Source: Pedobacter steynii
GTDB lineage: Bacteria; Bacteroidota; Bacteroidia; Sphingobacteriales; Sphingobacteriaceae
Assembly: GCF_900103665.1 (NCBI RefSeq)
Contig: NZ_FNGY01000007.1
Coordinates: 248,001-312,000, forward strand
Length of the DNA: 64,000 bases
Direction of reading: 5' to 3'
The notes under the pieces: generated by a model
Told to the model about the DNA's origin: nothing
Databases searched by the model: none
The model's input: the letters and a program-made list of their open reading frames with translations, nothing else
Shown here: positions 24,001 to 39,000 of the stretch, one piece after another
How positions within the stretch are numbered: position 1 is the first letter of the stretch
How the letters are laid out: each line of letters starts with the position of its first letter
Translations under genes and position numbers: made by a program

Positions 24001-27000
24001 GTAGATAAAAAGCTATGAGTCACTTCTGCCTGGCTGTAATAATCAACCAGCCCCGAAGGAGACAAACGCAGCTCATCATCAATGATGTGCAGGCTTGCTC
24101 CGGCAACGAGTGTTGGCCAGATTTCCCAGCCAAAAGCATCAAAACCAATTCCTGCGGCAGCAGTACTTACGCTTTGCTGATTCAGTTCATAACGCTCCAA
24201 ATGCCAGCTCAGCAGATTGGAAAGACCGGTATGCGTAATCTCTACCCCTTTAGGCAAACCGGTAGAACCGGAAGTATAAATCACATAAACCAGGTCAGAT
24301 AAACTGATCTGCGCTTTAGGAGCAGTTACCGGATACCCTTTTGTAAACACATCAAAATCAGCAGCATCCAGAACTTTCACATTTTCCGGAACCTGAAGAC
24401 CGGAAAGCAAAGCATGGTTACTGATCAGTAAATCCGTTCCGCTATCTGAAAGCATATACAGAATTCGGTCTGCCGGATAACCCGGATCAATAGGCACATA
24501 AGCACCTCCTGCTTTCAGAATCCCTAACAGACTAATAATCACTGCGGCAGATCTTTCCAGACATACGGCAACCAACACACCAGCTCCTACCCCGTGATCG
24601 CGCAGGTAATGTGCCAGACGGGAAGATTGTTCGTCCAGTTCCTGATAACTAAGCTGTTCATTTCCAAAAACAATTGCCGGATGTGCAGGCGATAAAACAG
24701 CTGCTTTTGCAAAACGTGCAACGACATCGGCCGTCGGCAATGCCGAGATACTTTTTGCATTAAAGTCATGTAACAATTGTTGCCTTGCAGCCGCACTGAA
24801 AATATCCAGGTCAGCAAATGTCTGCACTTCTGAAGCGATCATTTGCTCCAGCGCTGCTGAGAAATGACCGGCAATAGATTTCACATCTGCTGATGACAAC
24901 AGGTTATTGTAATTGAAGTCAATGGTAATTTCGCTTCCAGCAATGATAATGATGCTGAGCGGATAATTGGTATGTTGTTGTCCAACATCCACATTACTCA
25001 ACTTTAAGCGCCATGGCTGGGCTTCAAGCGCTTTGCTCAGCGGATAGTTTTCAAACACCATCAGCGTATCAAACAGATCGCCGGTAATGCCCGACAAGCG
25101 TTGTATTTCGCTGAGGCTGTTGTATTGATAAGCCCTGCTTTCCAGTTGTTCCGTCTGGATCTGCTGAAGGCTATTGCTAATATTTTCAGATAAGCTGATC
25201 TTCCCATGGAAAGGCAAAGTATTGATGTACATCCCGATTGCGGATTCTACACCGGGAAGATTTTCAGGTCTGCCGGATACCACAACGCCGAATGAGACTG
25301 CTGTCCGACCGGTATACCGGTAAAGGAGGTAAGACCAGACGCCCTGCATCAGCGTATTCAGGGTCACCCTGTTTTGCTGCGCATAACGCGTTAAACGGGA
25401 AGTAAATGCGGCATCAAAATGAATAACTTCATCTCCATATTCACCATGGCCTTTCGTCCGTTCCGACTGATTGCTGATAAATGGCAATAAGGTGGATTCT
25501 TGTAACCCATCCAGGTATTGTTGCCAATAGTGCTCTGCGGCATCCTTATCCTGTCGTTCTATATAACGGATATAATCCTCATAACGGTCTTCTTTAAGGA
25601 CTTGCAATGGTTTTCCATTGGACAACTGCTCATAATTGTTCAGCAATTCTTCCATCAATACCGGCATAGACCAACCATCGAGTAAAATATGGTGATGGGT
25701 AAGGCAGAACACATAACGGTTTTCCTCCAATTGCATCAATGCGATGCGCATTAAAGGGGCTGTGCTAAAGTCAAAACCCTTGTTCAGGTCTTCGCCTTTG
25801 TAATGCTTAACGGCCAGTTCCTGTTCCTCAGCGGTAAGCCCGGAATAATCCAGAAAGGTTACCGGAATCTCTGCTGTTGCATATACACACTGCACCTGGA
25901 ACACATCATAATAAAATGCACTGCGCAGGATGCTGTGTTGTTTTAACAGGTGTTGCCAGGCGGCGATGAAAAGGTCGATATCGGCGTCTTTCAGTTCGGC
26001 AGAAAATTGCTGTACGTAGGCACCGGGCTGTTGTGCATAAGCAGCCGATTGCTGGTCATTTAAACTATGCTGATCGTATAAACTATGGAACAGCATGCCT
26101 TCCTGCAAACCACTCAACCTGGAAATACTTTCCACTTGCCCTCTTCTTACACTTCCCTGATGATTGGCATCCAGGAACTGATCCAGCTCAGTATAGCTGA
26201 TTAATCCACCCAGGCCATAATCAGATGGACTGAAAGCAGGTACTTCCCTCTCCAGACAATGCCGGATCAGGTTTTCAAGGTTCGACAGGTAGTTAGCCGC
26301 CAGTTTAGCAATACTTGCTTCCTCAAAATGAAGCGGACTATAGCTCCAGTACATCCGCAATTCTCCTTCGATGACCATACTGTTCAGGGCAAGTTTTCCC
26401 TGTACCTGAACATCTTTTCCTGCGGATGAACCGAACTGTTCCCAATGCGGAGTCGTGTAAAGTCCTGCCGTACCCGCATTGCCCGACTGCCCCAGGTAAT
26501 TGAACAGGACTTCCCAGGTATCCTTACCTTGCAGGGATTCGGCCCTGCTCATGTATTTCAAGACACCATATCCGATTCCTTTATCCGGAACCTGACGCAA
26601 TTGTTCTTTAATGTTTTTCAATTGTGATCCGGGATCTGTCCCCGTTTCTGTTTCTGTTTCCAGCTGAAGTAAAACAGGGAACATGGTCGTGAACCAACCT
26701 ATCGTCCGGCTGGTATCCAGCTCCGCATGGAGATCTTCACGCCCATGCCCTTCCATTCCCAGCAACACGGTGTTGCTGTTGTTGTGAGCGGAAAGTGTTT
26801 GCGCCAGTGCACACAATAAGATATCGTTGATTTCTGTATGGTAAGCTTTGGGAACTTCTTTCAGCAATTGCGCCGTGGCTTCAGTGTTCAGTTTCCCGAT
26901 ATGGGTCCTGACATCATCCATAGTGACCGGACCTTCGAAATAATGGTCCGTCACCATTGGCTCAATAGCCCGGCTGTTCTTTTTCCAGTAAGCTTCCTGA

Positions 27001-30000
27001 TTGCGTAAACGGCTGCTCTTTGCATACTCATTCAATCCGCCATACCATTGACGGAAAGAACTTGTTTTGGGACCTAAGACTTCTTCAACCGACTGACTTT
27101 GTTGTTGCAGCAGTTGTTCCAGATCCTGACTAAGGATGCGCCAGGAGATTCCATCCACCACAAGGTGATGAATCACGAGCAACAAACGGTTCGCCTCTTC
27201 CTGATCAGGACTAAGTAATAAAGCCGCCTGTACCAATTTTCCCCGCACCAGGTCCATACCCTCTTGTAAAACTTCTAATTTGGCAGTAAGCGCAGCCGAA
27301 AAATCAGCTTCCTGATTGGGTTCAATGACTTCCAGTTCCAGGCTGGCCCCGGTGTAACGCTGGTGCCAGGTTCCTTCTTCCTGATGGTAAGCAAAACCTA
27401 AAGCATCGTGATGGCTCAATAATTTATGTAGCGCCAACTCCAGTTCTGCCGGGCTAACGTGCTTGTCGACAGTAAATACCAGGTGTTGGTTATAATGGGA
27501 ATGGTCTGCGATTTCGGAATCCAGAAACCATTGTTGTATCGGTAATAAACCGCTCTCTGTGCTAAGCTGTCCTTGCTCTGCCTTTATTGAACCCTGCTCC
27601 TGTACTTCCAGCAATGCCGCAAGTGCTGCAATGGTCTGACAGCTGAACAAATCCCGCGGACTGAGTCCGTAGCCTGAGCGTCTGGCCCTGCTGATCACCT
27701 GAATACTGATGATAGAATCACCTCCAAGTTCAAAGAAATTGTCGTGAATACCTACTTTGGCGATGCCCAGCAGGTCTTCCCAGATGAGCGCCAATGTCTG
27801 TTCTGTTTCATTGCGCGGACCAGTATACTCCTGATCACTTAGCTTTTCCGAATCAGGATCAGGAAGTGCTTTTTTATCCACCTTTCCGTTACTGTTTAAC
27901 GGGAATTGCTCCAGAAGCACCCATAATGCAGGCACCATATACTCCGGCAACCTGGTTTTCAGGAAGTTCATCAGTAATTCACGGTCGGCCGTTGTTCCTT
28001 CCGGAACCACGTAAGCCACCAGGCGTTTATTGCCCCGTTCATCGGCTGTTGCCAGCACGAGTGCCTGTTTAACCTGAGGGTGTTGTTCCAGGGTGTTTTG
28101 AATTTCCCCCAGTTCGATCCTATAGCCTCTGATTTTCACCTGATCGTCATTACGGCCTACATAGCTCAGGTTTCCGTCTGGTAACAGGCGGCACATATCC
28201 CCGGTTTTGTACATGCGTTCTCCATTTACAAAAGGATCTGCAAGGAAACTTGCAGCAGTCTGATCAGGACGGTTCAGGTAGCCGCGGGCCACCTGAACCC
28301 CGGCGATGTACAACTCTGCCGTTACTCCGGCCGGCACCGGGCGCAATTGTTCGTCCAGCAGGTAAGCCCTGCTGTTGCCCAGTCCTGTTCCTATCGGCAC
28401 GCCTTCTGATAAAGAAGCGGAACTTTGCGGATATTGGTATTCGAGGGCAGTTACCGTTGTTTCGGTAGGCCCGTATTCATTATAAAAGGTCACATAAGGT
28501 TTCCATTGTTCTGCCAGGGTACTGCGGCAATACTCTCCACCGGAAATGACCCTTTTCAATCCTTCATAACTTCCTGCTTCCAGGGTTTCCAGGAATCCTG
28601 GTGTAGCGTGCAGGTGGGTAACTCCTTCTTTATTCAATAAGGCGGTCAATGCTTCCGGGTCGAGACGCGTATCTTCATCCGGCAGTACCAATGCTGCTCC
28701 TGTGGATAAGGCCAGAAAGATCTGTTCCACCGAAGCATCGAAATTATAGTTCGAGAATTGCAGAATTCTTTCCCTCTGGTCTATGCCAAATTTTTCAGCC
28801 TGATAAGTAATCAGGTGCACTACACTGCCATGTTCTACCAGTACCCCTTTAGGCTGGCCTGTTGAACCGGAAGTATAAATCACATAAGCAAGATCCGAAG
28901 GAAGCGGATTTGGCAAGGGGATTGTTGAAGTACCAGAAGATCTGGAAGAACCGGAAGGTGTAGCAACAGCTGAAGGTTCGTCTGCTAAAACCGAAGGTTC
29001 ATCCACAAAAATCAATGGCAATGTCTGATTTTCCAGCAATGCAGAACTTTCGCGGCTCGTCAGAATCATCGAAGCATTGATGTCCTTCAGGATATAGTCG
29101 ATACGTTCTGCAGGATAAGCGGTATGTAAAGGCACATAGGCTGCACCTGCTTTTAATACTGCCAATATTGAGATCAGCATTTCCGGAGACCTTTCGATAA
29201 ATATCGGAATCAGCACATCCCTTCCCGCGCCAAGGCTGATGAGCTGGCGGGCAAGCTGGCCGGCCTGCAGGTCAAGCGCTTCATAAGTCAGCTGATGTTC
29301 TTTAAAAATCAAAGCCACTGCTTTGCCAGAAGCCGCCACCTGAGCGTCAAAAAGACCAGTGAGGGTTTGTTTGGAAGGATAACTAAAATTACCTTCATTT
29401 AAACCTGAAAGCAATTGTGTTTTTTCCTCAGCACTCAGTATCTCAATCGCATTGAGTTTGATGTTTTCAGTTGCGGTAACCTGCAACAGGATATTTTGCA
29501 CGTGTCCTGAAATTCTGCTGATTTCTTCATCGCTCAGCAGACTGCTGTTGTATTCAAAACGGATGTTAATTTCATGTCCCGCTTCAACGGTAATGCTCAG
29601 CGGGAAATTCGTTTGTTCTTTCACCTTTACCGATGAAAGCTGTAATTTCCATGGACGCGCCAGGACGGCTTCATCTACCGGGTAATTCTCAAATACCAGG
29701 ATACTGTCGAACAACACGCCCGAAACCGGACTTTGGCGCTGGATATCACTCAATGCGGTACATTGATATTCCCTGCTCCGCAATTGTTCTTCCTGTATCG
29801 TCCTTAACCAATCTCCCATTTCCTCTTCCTGATTAATCAGGGTATGTAAAGGCAAGGTATTGATGTACATCCCTACCGCACGTTCTATTCCCTTCATGGT
29901 TTCCGGTCTGCCGGAAACCGTAACCCCATACACCACATCTGTACGGCCGGTATAGCGGTACAATAAATACGCCCAGATTCCCTGGATCAGCGTGTTCAGC

Positions 30001-33000
30001 GTGATCCGGTTTCTCTGTGTATAGGCAGCAATGCCCGCCCTGGCATCCGAAGCGATCCGAAGGTCTTTGGTACGGAATTGCCCGATTCCACCGGCATGTC
30101 CGGCGGTTGAAGAAATGAAAGGCAAGAGACTACTTTCCGTCAAGGTCGACAGGTATCCTGCCCAGTAATTATTCGCTTCTTCCGGATCAAGTGCTCCGAT
30201 AAAACGGATGTAATTTTCATAATGGTCCTGTTCGATGCCGGAAGTCTGCTGGCCGATAAACAGGGATTCGTAAATCGTCAGCAGTTCTTCCAGCAATACC
30301 GGCATCGACCATCCATCTAGTAAAATATGGTGAAAGCTCCACAATAAACGATACTGCTCATCTGCAAGACGGAACAGCATCAGCCTCATTAATGGGGCAT
30401 CTGCAAAATCAAAACCCTTCAGACGATCGGCATCCATATAAGCCTGGATTTCTCTTTCCTGTCCAGCTTCTTCCAGTTCCCTGTAATCGATCAGGCCGAC
30501 CGGTATTTTCAGGTCTTTCAGCACACATTGCACCGGAATGTTAAACACATCATAGTAAAAGGCAGTCCTCAGTACCGTATGTTTCCTAAGCAGGTATTCC
30601 CAGCTTTGGGCAAACAGCTCCAGGTCTACCGCGCCCACATTTGCAGAAAGCTGTTCTACATAAGCTCCGGCACTGGCATCAAATAATCCATGAAAGAGCA
30701 TTCCTGCCTGCAGTCCGCTAAGCGGATAAATACTTTCGATCTGCTCCGGCCCTGCAGGTAATCCTGCCATAAAAGCATCCAGTTCCGGGTAGCTGATCAG
30801 TCCCGACAGCCCAAAATCTGCCGGAGTATAATTTGATGTTTCTGCGGAAGCACAATGGTCAATCAGCTTTTCCAGATGAACCAGGTATTGTGAAGCTAAA
30901 AAGGCAATACTTTCTGCGGAGAAATGATAATGACTAAACCTCCAGTCGACCTCCAGTTCTGCTCCTTTAATGCTGCTGTTGATGTAAAGTTTATCCGGCA
31001 CATTAAAACTTTTGCCTACCGGCGAGCCAGCGGCTTCAGTTGCCGGACTAAGGATGTCTTCGGCAAGCAGCACATTGTCTACCTGCCCGAGATAGTTGAA
31101 CACCACATCTCCGCAGCTTTGCTGTAATGCAGGAACCCGGTTGATGTATTTAAGGATTCCAAAACCGATTCCTTTTTCCGGGACCTGGTGCAGTTGTTCT
31201 TTAATACTTTTCAGCAGGTCTCCTTCTGTTTGTCCAGGCAGCACCTGCAATGAAACCGGATACAGACTTGTAAACCAGCCCACTGTACGGCTATGGTCAA
31301 TATCTTTGGCAATGTCCTCACGGCCATGACCTTCCATTTTGATCGTTACCGTTTGCTCCCCGTTCCATTCCGACAAGGTAATGGCCAGCGCAGCCAGCAG
31401 CAAATCATTGATTTCGGTATGGTAAGCCTTATGAACATTTTGCAGCAAACGGCGTGTTTGCACTGCAGTCAGACTAACGCTCAGGTTACTCGTACCTGAG
31501 TACGTAACTGAGCCTGTAAAGTCGTAATCCGTTTTCAGGCGGACATATTGTTTGGATACATTTTCCCAGTAAGCTGTTTGTGAAATCAGGCGGGAATGAG
31601 TGGAGTACTTCAGTAAAGCTTCCTGCCATTGACGTACAGAACTGCTTTTTTTGCCCAGAACCACTGCTGTTGTTCCGGAGGAAGTATCTTCCAGCAGCAG
31701 TTTAAGGTCCTCCGTCAGGATGCGCCAGGAAACGCCATCCACCGCAAGGTGATGGACGATGACCAGTAAACGGTTTTGTTCCGCTTCCTCCGGCAACTGC
31801 ATCCATACCGTCCGGATTAAAATCCCCAGTTCAGGATTCAGACTGCGCTGGTATTTTTCGGCCACTGCATTGATCGCTTCAGGAAGCTGATCCATGCTCC
31901 AGCTGCTCAGGTCTTCGACATCCAATAGCCCTTGATATTTCCCGTATTCCTGTTCTCCTTCTGCCGGACGATAGGTAAAACGAAGCGCGTCATGGTAATT
32001 CACCAAGCTCGCGACCGCCTTTTCCAGTTGCGTCCCTGTGATATGTTTGGCGATGTTTAATAAAACATGCTGATTAAAATGATTTGTTTTTTCTCCTGCG
32101 ATGTCAAAGAACCATTGCTGGATCGGCAAGAGGCCGGTTTTTCCTTTCAAGGTTCCCTGTTCTGCGAAATTCTCCTGCGCCTTTCTTTGTTCCAGTACTT
32201 CTGCCAGCACGGCGATCGTCTGACAAGCGAATAGATCACGTGGCTGCAGTTCATAGCCCAGACGTTTTGAACGGCTGACCACCTGGATCGTCACAATAGA
32301 ATCGCCGCCAAGTTCAAAGAAATTGTCATGAATGCCGACTGGTGTTACCCGAAGCAATTCCTGCCAGATATGGGTCAGGTCTTGCTCTATCACATTCCGC
32401 GGAGCGATATACCGCCCGGCAAACAACTGTTGAACATCTGCCTCAGGTAAGGCTTTCTTATCCACCTTACCATTTTTGGTGAGCGGTAATTTGTCCAGTG
32501 CGATCCATATCGAAGGGATCATGTATTCCGGCAGCAGGGCTTTCAGGTAGGCAACGATCCCTTCCTTATCAAAATCTCCTTCAGGTACCACATATCCGAT
32601 CAGGCGTTTCACCGTTCCGTTTTCTGATTTGGCAAGGACAACCGCCTGACTCAACAATTCACTTTGTTGCAATACATTCTCGATTTCGCCGAGTTCTATG
32701 CGGTATCCCCTGATTTTCACCTGGTCATCTATCCTTCCCAGGTATTCTATATTGCCATCCGGTAACCAGCGTCCGATATCTCCAGTTTTGTACAAGCGCT
32801 GTCCTTTTAACAAAGGGGCATTGATAAAGCGTTCTTCCGTTAGATCGGGACGATTTAAATAACCTAAAGACAAACCTGCTCCTCCCAGGTATATTTCGCC
32901 AGGTAAACCGGCAGGCACTAACCTCAGCTGTGCATCCAGAATATAGGCTGTCCGGTTGTCCAGGGGTTTACCGATCGGAATCAGGCCACTGTTGTCAATA

Positions 33001-36000
33001 GAAAAAGTAAGTGAAAAGGTCGTGTTTTCCGTAGGTCCGTATCCATTAATGAGTCTGGTTTCCGGATGCGCTCTTCTCATTTTGCCCACATGCTCTGCGG
33101 ACAATTTTTCTCCACCGGCAAGCACTACAGATAAACCTGTAAATACTTCGATATCTGTATCGATCAGCTGGTTAAACCAGCTTGCAGTAAACCACATCTT
33201 CGTCACCTTATGCCGGCGGATTTCTGCTTTCAGCAAACTGCTATCCAGCAATACATCATCACTGCAAAGGATCAGTTGCCCCCCGTTCAGGAGCATTCCC
33301 CAATACTCAAAAGTAGTCGCATCAAATGAAGGGGAACCCGTAGACAATAGCACATCATCGCTGTTTAACGACACATAGCTCACTTCTTTGACCAGACTGA
33401 TGACATTGCTTTGGCTCACCAATACGCCTTTTGGCCGGCCGGTAGAACCGGAAGTATACATCACATAGGCCAAATCGCCCGGATTAACCGATGGAAGCGG
33501 GTTTATTTCCCCCGGAAGTTCCAAACGGTCTAATGCGATCAGTTCCAGCTCAGGACTGATGCTGTGCAGCAATTGCTGATGAATACTTCCCGTAAGGGCC
33601 AGTATTCCTGCCGTATCCTGTAACATAAAGGAAATCCGGTCCTGAGGATAATCCGGGTCAACAGGTACATAAGCTGCCCCTGCCTTTAAGACCGCCAGAA
33701 TCCCCGTCATCATGTCCAGACTGCGTTTCATGCAAACCGGAACCAGGGTTCCCGGCTGTACGCCTTTTCCGATCAGATAACTTGCCAGGCGGTCGGAACG
33801 TTCGTCCAGTTCCGCATAGCTGAGTGACTGGTCTTCAAATAAGACCGCTTTGTCCTCCGGATTCAGGCCTACCTGTTCCCGGAATGCATCCGCGATGCTC
33901 AGTGCCGGATAATCACCGAAGGTATCATTAAACTGCTCCAGTAAGACTTCTTTTTCCGGATCAGCCAGCATTTCTACTGCAGAAATTGGGCCTTCTGCCA
34001 GTTGGATAAACTGTTGTAAGACCTGCTGAAAATGCTGCGCGATTCCTGCCGCGTATACCGGATCGATCAGACTTGAATTGTAATTAAGATCTACCTGAAT
34101 CGTCTCTGCGGTCAGGATGATGATGTTGAAAGGGTAGTTTGTATGTTCGTGTAATCCAATATTTTCCAGTCGCAATTTCCAGGGATGTTCCTGCAGCACT
34201 TTGCTCACCGGATAATTTTCGAAGACCAGTAAACTGTCGAAAATATCGCCAGAGATCCCGGAAAGGCGTTGTATTTCATTCAATGTCGTAAACTGATGTT
34301 CCCGACTTTCCAGCTGACCGCTTTGCAAAATTTGTAACCAGCGGGTGATGGCTTGATTTTCTTCTACCACCGTATGTAAAGGGAGCGTATTGATGTACAT
34401 CCCTACTCCTCTTTCCACACCCGGAAGATCTTCCGGACGTCCGGACACAATGATCCCATACGTCACTTCGGCTTTGCCCGTATAGCGCGACAACAGGTAG
34501 GCCCAGACGCCCTGCATCATCGTATTCAAGGTCAGCTGGTGCCTTTGGGCAAATTGCTGAACTGCAGTTGTTGCCGCTTTGTCCAGTCTGAATTGTTCCT
34601 TTTTATAAAGCCCGAAACCTTTGTTACGGTCGGCGGTACTGTTGATGAATCCCAACAGGCTTCCTTCTGTTACATTTTCCAGGTATTTGCTCCAGTATTT
34701 TGCTGCTGCTGCTTTATCCTGACGATAGATATAGCGGATATAATCGTCGTACCTCGTATTTGGTGTCAGGGTAAGGGCTGTTCTGGTGACCTTTGATTCA
34801 TAGGTACGCAGCAATTCTTCCAGCAATACCGGTAACGACCAGCCGTCCAGCAGAATGTGGTGATAGGTCCAGATCATCTGATAACGATGTTCATCCAAAC
34901 GGATCAGGCACATGCGCATTAAAGGTATTTCGGTAAAATCAAAGCCCTTTAGCCGGTCTTCCCGCTCATATTCTGCGATGGCTTTTTGTTGCGCCATGCT
35001 GTCCAGCTTTCTATAATCCAGCAGGACAACCGGCATTTCTGCTTCCCGGTAAACACATTGTACCGGGACAGCGAATGCTTCATGGTAAAATGCAGTTCTT
35101 AAAATGCTGTGCTGAGCAATCAGGTGCTGCCAGCTTTCCAGAAACACCTTTTCATCCAGGTCTTGCAGTCCGCAGTAAAACTGCTGAATATAAGTCCCTG
35201 CCTGATCATCATAAAGGCCATGAAACAACATTCCTTCCTGTAAGCCGCTCAATCGTGCCAGGCCTTCGATCTGTTCTTTGCGCGGGGCACCATTGTGCTC
35301 CTGCTCCAGAAAATCATCCAGTTCAGCTACGCTAATCAGTCCGCCCAGCTCATAGTCTGAAGGGCTTAACGAAGGATTCGTTTGCGACTTGCAGTGACTG
35401 ATGATTTCTTCCAGTTTTTCCAGAAAGTTTGCCCCCAGTTCTTTTATATTTTTTTTATGAAAATGAAGCTTACTGAAATCCCATTGAAACTCCAGCACTC
35501 CTTTTCTGATCATACAGTTCAGGGCGATTTTATCCCTTAGCGGATATTCCCGGGCAACCGAAAGTCCGAAGCTTTCCCATAAGGGCCTGCAGGCTTGCTC
35601 TTGTTTTGTTTCTTCCATTTTCCCCATGTAGTTGAAGACCATGTCCCATGGATCTTCAGTTTGCAGGGAAACTTCTTTATTCAGGTATTTCAATACGCCG
35701 AAGCCAAGTCCTTTTTCAGGAACCTGCCTTAGCTGCTCTTTAATATTTTTCAGGATGACACCCGGATCATTGCCTTTAACCTCCAGCAATACCGGGTACA
35801 AGCTCGTAAACCAGCCTACTGTTCTGCTCGTGTCCACATCCCCGCTAATCGCTTCGCGTCCATGTCCTTCCAGACCTACAGACACTGCTGACGCCCCGTT
35901 CCATTCCGATAAAGTAAGTGCAAGTGCCGTTAGCAGCACATCGTTAATGTCTGTACGGTAAGCCTGTGCAACATCCTGTAGTAAAGCTCCGGTTAGCTTT

Positions 36001-39000
36001 TCACTGAGTTTCAGGGTAACTGTTCCGGTATCTGCAGTGCTTGCCTGCTGCGTTGTTTTCTTGTCTGTTTTTACCGGAACATAATGTTGTATCGCATTTT
36101 CCCAGTAAGGCAATTGCGATGAAAGGGCTGGTGTCCGTCCATATGCCGTTAATGCTTCCTGCCATTGGTAATAGGCTGTTGTCTTTCCTCCTGCCAATTC
36201 CGAAAGGGATTTCCCCTTTGCTTCCGGCTGCAGTAACAGCAATAAATCGTCGATCAGGATTCTCCAGGATACCCCATCTATGGCCAGATGATGAACCACC
36301 AGTAAAAGCTGATGATGGCTCCTGCTTTCCGGTCCTTTGATCCTTACCGCATGAATTAAGATTCCTTTTTCCAGATCCAGTCTTTTCTGCTGGATGGAGA
36401 TCAGGGTTTCCATGTCTTCCGGAACGCCTGTAAAAGGAATTTCTTCCAGTATGGGTTCATAGTCCCCATACTGCTGGACTATTGTCCCTTCCTGCTCCCT
36501 ATAAGAAAAGCGCAGGGCATCATGGTAATGAACCAATGCTTTAACTGCCTGATCCAGCCTTTCTGCAGAGATTTCCTTATCGATTTCTAATAAAATATGT
36601 TGGTTATAATGCGCCTTGTATGTGGTTTCTGCTTCAAAAAAATGTTGCTGAACAGGCAACAATCCACTCTCTACGCTCAGGAATTCCTGAGCCGCCTGTG
36701 TTTTGAAAAGGACCTGTGACGATAAAAATTCCGCCAATGCGGCAATGGTATAATGCGCAAACAAGTCTTTAGGCTGTACGTTGATGCCCAGTCTTCTCGC
36801 CCTGCTCGCCACCTGTATCGTGGTAATTGAATCTCCGCCCAGTTCGAAGAAATTATCGTAAATCCCCACGCGGAATACCCCCAGCAGTTCCTGCCAGATT
36901 GCCGCCAGTTGCTGCTCTCTTTCGTTCCTTGGCCCGACATAGGAAGTGCTCATTAAAGCTGAGGCATCAGGCTCCGGTAAAGCCTTTTTATTGACTTTTC
37001 CGTTTGCCGTAAGCGGGATCTCCTCAATCGCCATAAAGAAAGCTGGAATCATGTACTCAGGCAGTTTTTCTTTCAGCTTTGCGATGATCAGTTCTTTCTC
37101 AAAATCAGTTTCGCTGATCAGGTAAGCCACCAGTCTTTTATGACCGTTTTCATCGGTTTTTACGGCAACCACCGACTGGATAATTCCTTCGCACAATTGC
37201 AGTTCTGCTTCGATCTCCCCCAATTCAATGCGGAAACCACGGATTTTCACCTGGTCGTCGATCCTTCCCAGGTATTCGATCGTACCATCCGGAAGCCAGC
37301 GGCCAAGATCCCCTGTCCGGTACATCCGGTAAGCGCTATCCGCATCAAAAGGATGGGAAATAAACTTTTCTGCAGTCAGCTCCGGAAGGTTTAGGTATCC
37401 TCTGGAAACACAGATCCCGGAAACGGTGATTTCCCCCGCTACCCCTATCGGGCAAAGCTGTAACTGTTGATCCAGCACATATAATTGTGTATTCTGAACC
37501 GGTGAACCCAATGGCACATTGATCCGTTCCGGTGTCTCGTACATGATGTGGTGACAGATGTCATCCGATGCTTCTGTAGGCCCGTAAGCATTGACCACCG
37601 GGATTCTGCCATAAAAGGGATGGCTAAACCATTGCTTCAATACCGGCTGACTTGCCGCTTCTCCCGTGACCAGTAAATATTCCAACGCCGTCAATGAAGC
37701 GACATATTGTTCCTGTAATACCGTGGCCAGGTAAGAAGGAACCACTTCCCAGATGCTCACTTTATCCTGATCAATTGCAGCGATCAGTTTAGCCGGTTCC
37801 AGGATCAGTGCCGCAGGATAGATGATCGTTGTTCCGCCACATAACAAGGCCGAAAACAATTGCCATACAGAGATGTCAAAAGTATAGGAAGCGGTAAATG
37901 CCACAACCGAAGAAGCGGACAATTGCAGGTCATTCACTTTGGCATACAAGTGGTTTAACATTCCTCCATGTTCCACCATCACCCCTTTGGGCCTGCCTGT
38001 TGAACCGGAAGTATAGATCACATAAGCCAGATCTCCCGGGGCCGGGATATTTTCAGGACTGGTATCCGGCTGCAAGGCGATTTGGGCCTCCTCCTCGTCC
38101 AGTAACACCAGGCGAACGGCAGGGTTATTCCTGAATTTTTCGGAAAGTCCGGCTGTGGTCAGCAGGGTTGCAGCGCCGGTATCTTCCAGCATATAGCTGA
38201 TCCGGTCTGCCGGATATTGGGGATCAATTGGCACATAGGCACCACCCGCTTTCATGATCCCGAGGATGCTCAGCAGCATTTCCAGGGAGCGGTCAAAACA
38301 AACCGGAACCAGGCTGTCCTTCCCTACCCCTGCAGCCTGCAGGTAATGCGCCAGACGATTTGCCTTTGCATTGAGTTCCTCATAGGTATAGGTTTCATTT
38401 TCAAATTTAACAGCGATGGCATTTGGATTTGCGATGGCCTGATCCTGAATGATCTCTACCAGGTTTTGATGTTCCGGATAGGAAACGGTCACCTCGTTAA
38501 ATTTTTGCATCAGTTCCAGTTCTGCAGGCGGGATAATGTCAATCGCTCCTGAAGGAGCTGTCATCCGGTCTTTGAACTGTCTGAGGATAAACAGCAGACG
38601 TTCCGCCAATAATGTCATTTCCTCTTCTGAGAAGAACTGCAGCTGGTAATCAATACTCAATCGTAAAGGCTGGTCTTTACCAAGGTCTTTCCACCAGATT
38701 TCCATTGGGTAACGGCCGTGAGCCGTTGGTATTTCATGAAAACTGGCCTTCATTCCTGCTCCGAAATCCAGGTTGAAATCGATCATCGCATAATTAATCA
38801 CGACTTCCAGTAAAAACTCTTCTGTGGCATTGATTTTAAAATAGCGGCTCAGGTCGCCGATCTGGTAATTGAGGTAGCGGTAATCTTCCCGCTGTGTGGT
38901 GGTGATGTGTCTGATCAGGTCGCCGACCGGAAGTTCCGGTTGATAAGTGCCTTTAAAAGGCATGATGCCAGTGAACATGCCCACGATATCCCTTACTTTT

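Noticed and set aside
32956..33378. 140-codon + strand ORF
   Set aside because: Antisense to the module 2 A domain core (GYGPTE region), which is clearly coding on the minus strand.
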